From Rickettsiales bacterium (GTDB lineage Bacteria; Pseudomonadota; Alphaproteobacteria; Methylaequorales; Methylaequoraceae): 64,000 nt of DNA. The stretch spans positions 72,094 to 136,093 of the forward strand of contig NZHE01000024.1 of NCBI GenBank assembly GCA_002691145.1, in the 5' to 3' direction. The position numbers were made by a program, and so were the translations under genes. Shown piece by piece: positions 18,912 through 26,367 of this stretch. Every line of letters starts with the position of its first letter. Position 1 is the first letter of the stretch. The notes beneath the pieces were generated by a model. It did not search any database. It was not told where the DNA came from and saw only the letters and a list, made by a program, of their open reading frames with translations.

Positions 18912-21076
18912 TGACAGAAAATATTTTTTCGAATATATATTTTGAACCTATAATACCAATATACCTAATAATCATTCTTATACTTGTATTTATTTTTTCT
19001 ACTATTCATGCGATAGTAAAAAAAATTGATGGTTCATTTTTAAGATTTTTTCTCTTAACTTTATTATTAGTTTTGGTGATTCAACCTATTATAAAGATTG
19101 AAAACAGAGAGCTAGAAAAGGACATAATTACAATTCTAATAGACAAAACTGCTAGTCAAAAAATAACTAATAGAATTAAAGATGTAGACGAAGTTTATAA
19201 CAAACTATTATCAAAAATTGGCAAACTAGAAGGTATTGACATTTTAAAAATATCTGTTGATGATCAATCCATTAGAACAAGTTTTGGTAGTATAAAAGAA
19301 ATCAATTCAGAGCAAAGTGAAGAAGAAAAAATAATTAGAAATGTAGAAGATTTAAATTCTTCAAAACTAATAAGTATTTTAAAAAATCATATAAACAAGT
19401 ATCCATCGAAAAAGATTTCTACAATCTTCATGATAACAGATGGACAAATTCATGATCTTACAGTTCACTCAGCCTTGGAGAAAATAGAAATTCCTATTTA
19501 TTATATATTGGCTGGTGATAAGAAATTAAATGATATCAAACTTACATTAGTATCAAAACCAAATTTTAACTATTTAGATGAAAGAACAAAAATAAAGTTT
19601 AAGGTAGAGGATTTTTTGCATAATCAAGATTTAGTCGAGCTAACTGTGCAAAATAGCTTTATGCCAGAAATTAAAAAAAAAATTCAGGTTGGTATTGTAA
19701 ATGATATTGAGTTTGATTTGCCAAAGATAGGTCAAAATTTTTTTAAGTTATCTGTAGAAAAAAAAGAAAATGAAATTTCAATACTAAACAACTCTGAAAT
19801 TATAAAAATCGACGGTATAAGAAAAAAATTAAGAGTTTTGCTCATTTCTGGAAATCCTTATATGGGAACGCGTGTTTGGAGAAATTTCTTAAAATCAGAC
19901 CCGTCTGTTGAACTAATACATATGACAGTTTTAAGACCGCCAGAGAAAAATGATAATACACCATTTAATGAATTATCTCTCATCCCTTTCCCTATAAAAG
20001 AGTTATTTGAAAATAAATTAAGTAAATTTGAATTAATTATTTTTGATAATTTTAAGGGAAGAAATGTATTATCTCCTTTGTATCTGCAGAATTTAAAAAG
20101 ATTTGTAAATAATGGTGGAGCGCTTTTAGAAATTGCTGGACCAGCCTATAATTCAAAATATAGCTTATTTAGAACCGAAATTGGAAGTATTCTTCCTGGA
20201 GTACCTTCTGGTAAAGTAATAAGAAAGGAATTTAAGCCAAAATTAACTGAAATTGGGAAAAAACATCCTATAACACAAAATATATTTGATGATTACAGCA
20301 ACTATGGTTCATGGTTTGAAATGAATAAAATTGAAAATTTAGATAGCAACTCCATAACACTTCTTAATGGAGTTGCAGATTTTCCGCTTTTAACTGTAAA
20401 AAGACAAATGAAAGGAAGAGTAGCGCAAATTTATAGTCATCAAATTTGGCTATGGTCTAAAGCTTTTGAAAAAGACAAAGGTGGTCCTTACAACAAACTA
20501 ATAAAAAATTTAGCTCATTGGTTGATGAAAGAACCATTACTGGAAGAAAATAAATTACTTTTAAGCGCAAAGAATAACAAAATATCAATTGAAAAAAGAT
20601 TCATTACAGTGCCAAATAAAGATGAAATTTTTGTCACCATAAAAGAGCCAAACAATTCAAAAAAAGAATTGAGGCTTAAAAAGATTTCAAACTTAAAATA
20701 CCTAGCAGAATATAATTATGTTGAAGCTGGAGAATATTTAATTAATGATGGTAACATAGAAAAATCAATAAAAACACAAGAGTTTGAGAATCTTGAACTC
20801 AAAAATCTTAATGTTACTGCAGAAATTATAAATAAAAACAATATATCTAAAAATTTCTCAAAGGTGATTTTATCAGAGGAACTTCAATATTTTAAAGTCA
20901 AAGAAGAAAATCTTATTGAAGAAAAAAGTAAAGACAGTAGAAATATTTATATAAAAAGGAACGATAATTTCATCACAAAGAGCTATAATAATCATCAGGT
21001 TTTCAATACTTCATTTTTAGTTTTTATTATATTTTTTACGATTATTTTATGTTGGAAGAGGGAGAAAAAAAAGTAA
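18911..21076 (+). CDS. Large membrane protein of the MoxR/DUF58/DUF4159 cluster
   Basis: A 721-residue protein with two N-terminal helices (about 15-34 and 43-60), a VWA-like stretch beginning TILIDKTAS and TIFMITDGQ (about 75-180), a beta-rich middle, a glutamine-amidotransferase-like segment (LRVLLISGNPYMGTRVWRNFL and RFVNNGGALLEIAGP, about 310-410) and a C-terminal anchor (about 697-714). This layout recurs beside DUF4159 genes in alphaproteobacteria. It was not matched to a named family with certainty. It ends at a strong hairpin, so it is the last gene of the cluster. Confidence 0.7.
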   Translation: MTENIFSNIYFEPIIPIYLIIILILVFIFSTIHAIVKKIDGSFLRFFLLTLLLVLVIQPIIKIENRELEKDIITILIDKTASQKITNRIKDVDEVYNKLLSKIGKLEGIDILKISVDDQSIRTSFGSIKEINSEQSEEEKIIRNVEDLNSSKLISILKNHINKYPSKKISTIFMITDGQIHDLTVHSALEKIEIPIYYILAGDKKLNDIKLTLVSKPNFNYLDERTKIKFKVEDFLHNQDLVELTVQNSFMPEIKKKIQVGIVNDIEFDLPKIGQNFFKLSVEKKENEISILNNSEIIKIDGIRKKLRVLLISGNPYMGTRVWRNFLKSDPSVELIHMTVLRPPEKNDNTPFNELSLIPFPIKELFENKLSKFELIIFDNFKGRNVLSPLYLQNLKRFVNNGGALLEIAGPAYNSKYSLFRTEIGSILPGVPSGKVIRKEFKPKLTEIGKKHPITQNIFDDYSNYGSWFEMNKIENLDSNSITLLNGVADFPLLTVKRQMKGRVAQIYSHQIWLWSKAFEKDKGGPYNKLIKNLAHWLMKEPLLEENKLLLSAKNNKISIEKRFITVPNKDEIFVTIKEPNNSKKELRLKKISNLKYLAEYNYVEAGEYLINDGNIEKSIKTQEFENLELKNLNVTAEIINKNNISKNFSKVILSEELQYFKVKEENLIEEKSKDSRNIYIKRNDNFITKSYNNHQVFNTSFLVFIIFFTIILCWKREKKK

Positions 21077-21110
21077 AACCTGGCTTATTAAAATAAGCCA
21101 GGTTTATTAT
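21076..21110. terminator. Bidirectional hairpin terminator
   Basis: A perfect 14-bp inverted repeat (21076-21089 with 21092-21105, core CCTGGCTTATT/AATAAGCCAGG) with a 2-base central gap lies between the convergent 721-aa gene and amtB. T-rich sequence follows on (+) and A/T-rich sequence on (-), so it can terminate both ways. It is the only clear intrinsic terminator seen between convergent genes in the window. Confidence 0.85.
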
Positions 21111-21133
21111 TCCAAAATTCGAAAGGATATTTT

Positions 21134-22483
21134 CTATTTTTTGGATTCTGTAAAGTCAGGATGTGAAATTGAACCTAATTCACTCATATCCAAACCATAC
21201 TGTTCATCTTCCTTAGATGCTCTAATACCGAGCACAGCTTTAATTGCGAACCAGACAATAGCGGTCACAATGACTGTGAAAGCAGCATAAGATATCACAC
21301 CTAAAAACTGAGTTCCGAAAGAGGTATCAGGGTTTGTAACAGGAACAACTAAAGTTCCAAAAATTCCAGCAAACAAGTGAGCCGGAATAGCACCTACAAC
21401 GTCGTCAATTTTTAAAGAATCTAAAAGTTTCATACCATACATACAGATTACACCTCCGATTGCACCTATGATTATTGCTTCACCCATTGATGGTGTAAGT
21501 GGTTCTGCTGTGATTGCAACTAAACCTGCAATCGCACCATTCAGAGTACCTGCTATGTTTGTATGACTGTTGGTCAACTTACTAACAATCATGCAAGCAA
21601 CAACACCACCAGCAGCTGCAAGGTTGGTGTTTACAAAAATATCTGCTATCGCCGTTGCATCAGCGCCAGATCCTAAAGCCAATTGAGAACCGCCATTGAA
21701 TCCAAACCAACCTAGCCAAAGAATAAACACACCCAATGTAGTCAAGGGTATAGAACAACCCGCTAAAGTATTAGCAGAGCCGTCGCTATTGTATTTTCCA
21801 TCTCTTGGTCCAAGTAACAATGCCCCTGTTAGAGCAGCCCATCCACCAACTGAATGAACAAGAGTTGAGCCTGCAAAATCTGAAAAACCTGCTTCAGATA
21901 GCCATCCTCCACCCCATTGCCAAGAACCAGCAATTGGATAAATTATGCCAGTAAGTATGGCAACAAATAGGAAAAATGGCCATATTAATATTCTTTCAGC
22001 CAATGCTCCAGAAACAATGGAGGCAGCGGTTGCAACAAAAACCATCTGAAAATACCAATCAGAGGCTGAAGCATAGCCAGTTTCTAAGTCCGGAGATGAA
22101 TCACGTGCAAACATTGAGAATGAACCAATGTAGCCTCCATCAACTCCACTATACATTAAATTGTATCCAACTAAAAAATACATAATACCTGCGATTGAAA
22201 AAAGTCCTATATTTTTCAAGCAGATAACGGCTGTATTTTTGCTTCTAACTTGACCTGCTTCAAGCATGCAAAAGCCCGCGGCCATAAACATTACAAGAAA
22301 ACCACAAACCAAAAACAAAAAAGTGTTAAATATGTAAGCTACTTCTGAGCTTACTGCAGGCATTGCTGATTCCTCGGCGACCTCCTGCGCATTTAAATCA
22401 AATGAAAATGCTAAACCTAAAAGCAAGCAATATAATAAAATTGATTTAAATCGAAATAAATTGTTTAATACGTTAAATTTCAT
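21134..22483 (-). CDS. amtB: Ammonium transporter
   Basis: An Amt/MEP/Rh channel of 449 aa. It has a cleaved signal peptide (about 1-32), 11 predicted helices and the landmarks FMAAGFCMLEAGQVRSKN, DFAGSTLVHSVGGWAALTGALLLGPRDGKY (pore His region) and GAIGGVICMYG. No glnK/PII gene is adjacent. The ATG follows an AAGGAAA ribosome site and a sigma-54-like -24/-12 element (22519-22536), which fits nitrogen control. It converges on the hairpin terminator at 21076-21110. Confidence 0.95.
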   Translation of the reverse strand: MKFNVLNNLFRFKSILLYCLLLGLAFSFDLNAQEVAEESAMPAVSSEVAYIFNTFLFLVCGFLVMFMAAGFCMLEAGQVRSKNTAVICLKNIGLFSIAGIMYFLVGYNLMYSGVDGGYIGSFSMFARDSSPDLETGYASASDWYFQMVFVATAASIVSGALAERILIWPFFLFVAILTGIIYPIAGSWQWGGGWLSEAGFSDFAGSTLVHSVGGWAALTGALLLGPRDGKYNSDGSANTLAGCSIPLTTLGVFILWLGWFGFNGGSQLALGSGADATAIADIFVNTNLAAAGGVVACMIVSKLTNSHTNIAGTLNGAIAGLVAITAEPLTPSMGEAIIIGAIGGVICMYGMKLLDSLKIDDVVGAIPAHLFAGIFGTLVVPVTNPDTSFGTQFLGVISYAAFTVIVTAIVWFAIKAVLGIRASKEDEQYGLDMSELGSISHPDFTESKK

Positions 22484-22489
22484 AAAAAT

Positions 22490-22497
22490 TTCCTTCC
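22490..22497 (-). promoter_or_regulatory. Shine-Dalgarno of amtB
   Basis: On the minus strand GGAAGGAA precedes the amtB ATG by about 6 bases. It fixes the 22483 start. Many genes in this window have no comparable site. Confidence 0.6.
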
Positions 22498-22518
22498 AAT
22501 TTGGTTGAGCTTTTATTC

Positions 22519-22536
22519 ATGCAGGAAATATGCCAA
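22519..22536 (-). promoter_or_regulatory. Candidate sigma-54 (-24/-12) promoter of amtB
   Basis: Minus-strand TTGGCATATTTCCTGCAT matches the consensus YTGGCAC-N5-TTGCW: GG and GC are exactly 10 bases apart, the -24 half is TTGGCA and the -12 half CTGCA. Transcription would begin near 22509, leaving a leader of about 25 bases before the amtB ATG. This is seen directly, and use by RpoN is inferred. No NtrC site was recognised upstream. Confidence 0.42.
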
Positions 22537-22671
22537 TATAAATTTTATCTTGCAAACAACTGATTTATAATGTATTTTTTTTTCAAAAATTTAATATACT
22601 AAGAAGTATTGAACAAATTTTAAGCAGTTAAATAAATTTTTTTAATTTTTGCCTAATAAGTAATCAGTAAC
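22537..22671. other. Divergent intergenic region amtB / 22672 gene
   Basis: This is the rest of the 188-base gap, the largest in the window. It is AT-rich and includes a T9 run near 22575 and several TATAAT-like strings. It should hold the promoter of the (+) gene and any activator sites for amtB. No RNA structure or repeat was recognised. Confidence 0.35.
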
Positions 22672-23414
22672 ATGCAAGAAAGATATCTTGGAGATATACA
22701 CGATTTTCATAAATTTTTATTTTTAAAATTTATAAAGTATACCTCCTCTTTAAATCTGGGTTTAAATTTTTATAATGTTAACCCAAAAATCCTTGGGAAA
22801 AATGAAGTATCCAAGAATGATGGTGAAAAAAGAAAATACTTGAATAATGATAGATATAGAAAATTAGATCAGTTAATGATTAAAGAATTCACAGAATTAG
22901 TTTCAAAAAAAAATAGAAAATTCAAAAGTTTTATAAAATATTCTCATTTAAAAAAATATATTAATTTTTATCATGATGAAATAAGACTCAATGATAGAAA
23001 GATTTGGTTTAAAAACTCTATCATTAAGTTAAAAAACTGCGATATAATTTTTCTTGACCCAGACAATGGATTGATACCTAAAAGTGTAAAAAAAAATCAA
23101 TGCAATCATTGAAATATGTTTTATTTGATGAATTGTCAGAAATCTTAGCTACAAATAAAGTAGTAATTTTTTCTCAATCACAATCTTATTCAAAGTATCA
23201 TAAAACATTTTTAAAAGAAAAAATTAACGAAATATCCGATAATATTAATATTTCTGTTAATTTTCCTATCATTAGAAACAGAACGTCACCAAATTCTTTT
23301 TTCTTTACAATTTCAAAAGACATATATTTTGATGAAATTAACAGCTTATTAAAAAAATATGCTAATTTTCACGGAAACATAGAATTAATTGATCCTCTTT
23401 TTATTACTGAATAA
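22672..23414 (+). CDS. Uncharacterised conserved protein (DPDNGL / KYVxxDE family), frameshifted
   Basis: Two frames make one protein of about 247 aa: QERYLGDIHDFHKF at the N-terminus, an NDGEKRKYL block and CDIIFLDPDNGLIPKSV in frame 1, then after the A9 run at 23088-23096 the continuation SLKYVLFDELSEIL, VVIFSQSQSYSK and SPNSFFFTIS in frame 3 to 23414. One extra A restores it. I recognise the pattern (RYVGDxxDFxK, NDG, FLDPDNGL, KYVxxDE) from uncharacterised bacterial proteins but know no function. It is a lone (+) gene between amtB and a (-) operon whose end it overlaps by 30 bases, so it has no operon partner. Confidence 0.6.
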
Positions 23415-24356
23415 TTTATACCATGTTATCAAAGCAGGAACTCCAACCAAAATTTCTCTTATTCTTCGACCAATCGCAGCAGAAAATGAAACAGGGCTAG
23501 CCAATCCAAGAAAATTTCCAACTACAACAAAACTTATTTCTTGGACTCCTAAACCTGCAGGTATAAAAAATACAATCGCTCTAATAATACCAGTAACAGA
23601 TTCAATTATTATCACATCAATAAAATCTACACTTACACCAATTATCAGAAAAAAAACATATATCTCAAATGCTCCGCCTATCCAGCCAAGTGTTCTATAA
23701 AAAAGGGCAAGAAACACAATTTTTAATCTAAAGCTTAATCTAAACAATTCAAAATCAAATTTTATTAAATTATTTATAATCTCTTTATTTAATTTAAGTA
23801 TTCTTGGAAACTTTCTTAAAAAAAATTTCATAAATCTTTTTCTGATTGATATACAAAAACCAACTGTAGCAAATATTAAAATTAAAATTGAAAAAGTTAA
23901 ATATCGCACCTTTTCTTGAAAAACATTAAGATTTTCAGCATGATAAAATAAGAATAAAAAACTCAATAACGCCATGATTAATAAAGAGAAAGCAGCCAAG
24001 GCTAAATCTCCTATTACGGTTGATGATGCCTCCGAGGTTGTCATACCTTTTTTTATACTCAGATATATTCTAACAAATTCTCCTGTTATGGCGCCGGTTG
24101 GTGTAATCTTTCCAGCTGTTTGTGAAATCCAAGTAATTAAAAAACACCACAATAAACCTAAATAATTTTTTCTCATAAGAATCTTCCAAGCAAGAGTATC
24201 CAAAAATAATGTTGGAATATGAGCCAAAACTAATAACAGTAATTTTTCTTTGTGTGCAACAATATAGTTAATTGATTCTGGTCCAGCGAAAAAGTTATAG
24301 ATCCAAAAAATTGATATTCCTCCTAATAAGATAATAAAAAAATTTTTGATTCTCAT
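23385..24356 (-). CDS. Flippase-like membrane protein (lysylphosphatidylglycerol synthase TM domain / UPF0104 family)
   Basis: A 323-residue protein with about eight hydrophobic helices and the family landmarks KITPTGAITGEFVRIYL (LPG-synthase TM domain, near 83-99) and FFIPAGLGVQEISFV near 255-270. Members include AglD-like and TIGR00374 proteins linked to lipid or polyprenyl-sugar translocation; the exact activity is unknown. It lies 5 bases after the PIG-L gene and closes the uup-GT4-PIG-L operon, so I infer it moves or modifies the lipid made there. It lacks the C-terminal aminoacyl-transfer domain of MprF. Confidence 0.82.
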   Translation of the reverse strand: MRIKNFFIILLGGISIFWIYNFFAGPESINYIVAHKEKLLLLVLAHIPTLFLDTLAWKILMRKNYLGLLWCFLITWISQTAGKITPTGAITGEFVRIYLSIKKGMTTSEASSTVIGDLALAAFSLLIMALLSFLFLFYHAENLNVFQEKVRYLTFSILILIFATVGFCISIRKRFMKFFLRKFPRILKLNKEIINNLIKFDFELFRLSFRLKIVFLALFYRTLGWIGGAFEIYVFFLIIGVSVDFIDVIIIESVTGIIRAIVFFIPAGLGVQEISFVVVGNFLGLASPVSFSAAIGRRIREILVGVPALITWYKLFSNKKRIN

Positions 24357-24361
24357 ATGTT

Positions 24362-25119
24362 TTAAATTAATTTGTTAAATTTTATTATCTTACCACGGAT
24401 CTCTGAAAAACTAGTTGCATCAACTCTTGGATGCCAGTTAAAAAATGAAAATCTTTTATAAAACATAGTTCCAGAATGAGCTGGCAACAAATAATTATAA
24501 TTACTAATTGGACGAAAACACTCTTTTTCAATCGTCAAGTAAGATAAATTTTTTTGCTCAGAAACATAAATGTTAAGTAGCATTTTTTTTAATTTTTTGT
24601 CTTTCTCACTCAGATTATAAATGATTTCATTACCATTAATTTTAAAAAAAGTATTTGATGAAATTTTCTGATTAAAATAATTATATTCTGAGTACTCAAG
24701 TACTTTTACGTAATTTTTAAATTTTGAAGCTAGAAAATTTGCAAGGTCATGGTCCTGATGTCCTCCTTCGTAAGCAGGCGTAAAAACAATCTTAATTTTA
24801 TATTTTTTGATAATATTTTTTATAGAATTAAACGTTTTAAGCAAGTTATCTTTAACCATCCTAGAATTAATTTGTTGAACTTTGTATTTTTTAACTTTAA
24901 AAAACTTCATTGATTCTTTTAATTCTTTAATTCTCTTATTTAATAAAAACTTGTAATTTTTTTTTCCCAAAACCATCTTGAGTTTTTACTAATTACACCA
25001 TTTGTGAGAAAGAAAATATAAACAAAATTACCTTCTCGAATCAGCTCTCTTATTTTTGTTGATAAACCAACAACTTCATCATCCGGATGGGCGGCTAAAA
25101 TTAGTACATTTTTGGTCAT
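24362..25119 (-). CDS. PIG-L/LmbE family N-acetylsugar deacetylase, frameshifted
   Basis: A zinc-dependent deacetylase of the PIG-L/MshB type. The start at 25119 overlaps the glycosyltransferase stop by one base. The N-terminal frame gives VLILAAHPDDEVVGLS with the HPDD metal motif, then goes out of frame at an A9 run (24957-24965). After one added A it continues as WEKKNYKFLL with the second metal motif EGGHQDHDLAN and SYLTIEKECFRPI. The total would be about 252 aa, normal for the family. Apart from this single lesion the gene is intact. Its position between a GT4 enzyme and a flippase-like protein suggests a glycolipid-linked GlcNAc substrate (inference). Confidence 0.82.
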
Positions 25120-26363
25120 TATCTACTCAATTTTTTTTTCCAGTGTATGTAGATATCATTAAAAAAAACCTCACTCCAATTTTTGATGTATAAATTAGAT
25201 AAATTTTTTTTTATTTCTTTTATATCCTGTCCCTTGTTAAACAAATATTCTATTTTTTTTGTCCATTTTTCTGCAGTAAACTCGTCTATAATAATCCCAT
25301 CCCAACCATTTTTGTTAATTCTTTTTCCCCCTCCATTGGGACTTACTAAACATACGGCTCCACATGCTTTTGCTTCCAAAACAACGTTTGGACCAATTTC
25401 ATACTGTGATGGAAATACAAATAAATCACAAACTGTATATAAGTTAGCAATCTCATTTTGAGGTAAGTACCCAAGTACGTGTAATTTTTCAGGAGCAATA
25501 ATCTTACAGTGGTCACCGTGAATATCTTCACCAGCCATTATTGTTGACACACTAAAACCTTTCGACACAAGCTTATTATGAACCTCTGCAAGCAAAATGG
25601 CTCCTTTTAGCTTATGAACTCTTCCCGAGAAAAAGAGAATTCTATCTTTTTTAGGAATACAATATTTTTCTTTAATTTTTGATGTGCTTATTTTTTTTCT
25701 ATAAAAAATACTTTTTACTACTCCTCTATTTAATTTTGTAATATTAGAATTTTTTGTACAATTAATCAGTTTACTCGGGCTATATATTTGATCAGCAACC
25801 ATGGCATGATTTACCTTTTCTATGTACCTGTATAATTTCTTCAACATTCTTTTCTCAAAAAGATTTGGAATCATCACTTTTTTTATCAAGAAATTATTTA
25901 GGCCCAAAAATTTAAACAAAAAATTATTCAAAATATTAGTTATATAGTATTTTGTGTAAGGAGGCGTATCTGTATGAATTGATGTTGTTATAGGTATTTT
26001 CCAGAGTCTAGAGGCAAGCAATGCTGTACTTGCCATCGAAAAAAACTGATCAGTTGTATGAATTAAATCATATTTTTTTAATTCAAATAAAAGAAATGGA
26101 TTTATAGGAAAAAGATCAGTTTGATCGGCATCAATACCAAGAAATCTTAAATTTTTTGAAGAAAAAATTGGCTTTTTAATCATATAAAAAAGATGACTTG
26201 ATAATTTTCTTTTTTGACTTGATTTGCCAAGAAAAAAAATAGTCAGTTCAAAATCTATTTTTTCTTTTAAAATAATTTCTGATATTCTTTGCCAATATTT
26301 TACGTGGCCACCTGCCCTATTAGATAACTCTAAATCTACTAATACTGCAATTTTTTTTTTCAT
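25119..26363 (-). CDS. GT4-family glycosyltransferase
   Basis: A GT-B fold glycosyltransferase of 414 aa. The N-terminal half has the acceptor-side landmark GGHVKYW near 18-24 and DLIHTTDQFF. The C-terminal half has the donor-site run ILFFSGRVHKLKGAILL, VLGYLPQNEIANLY and the E-x7-E motif in FPSQYEIGPNVVLEAKACG. GT4 covers PIG-A, MshA, BshA and many phospholipid glycosyltransferases; the donor and acceptor are not readable from sequence. It starts 4 bases after uup and is coupled to the downstream deacetylase, an order reminiscent of PIG-A/PIG-L. Confidence 0.88.
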   Translation of the reverse strand: MKKKIAVLVDLELSNRAGGHVKYWQRISEIILKEKIDFELTIFFLGKSSQKRKLSSHLFYMIKKPIFSSKNLRFLGIDADQTDLFPINPFLLFELKKYDLIHTTDQFFSMASTALLASRLWKIPITTSIHTDTPPYTKYYITNILNNFLFKFLGLNNFLIKKVMIPNLFEKRMLKKLYRYIEKVNHAMVADQIYSPSKLINCTKNSNITKLNRGVVKSIFYRKKISTSKIKEKYCIPKKDRILFFSGRVHKLKGAILLAEVHNKLVSKGFSVSTIMAGEDIHGDHCKIIAPEKLHVLGYLPQNEIANLYTVCDLFVFPSQYEIGPNVVLEAKACGAVCLVSPNGGGKRINKNGWDGIIIDEFTAEKWTKKIEYLFNKGQDIKEIKKNLSNLYIKNWSEVFFNDIYIHWKKKLSR

Positions 26364-26367
26364 AATC

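Noticed and set aside
24362..26363. GT4 + PIG-L as bacillithiol or mycothiol synthesis (BshA/BshB or MshA/MshB)
   Set aside because: No BshC or MshC neighbour is present, a flippase-like membrane protein is, and gshA in the window points to glutathione as the thiol.
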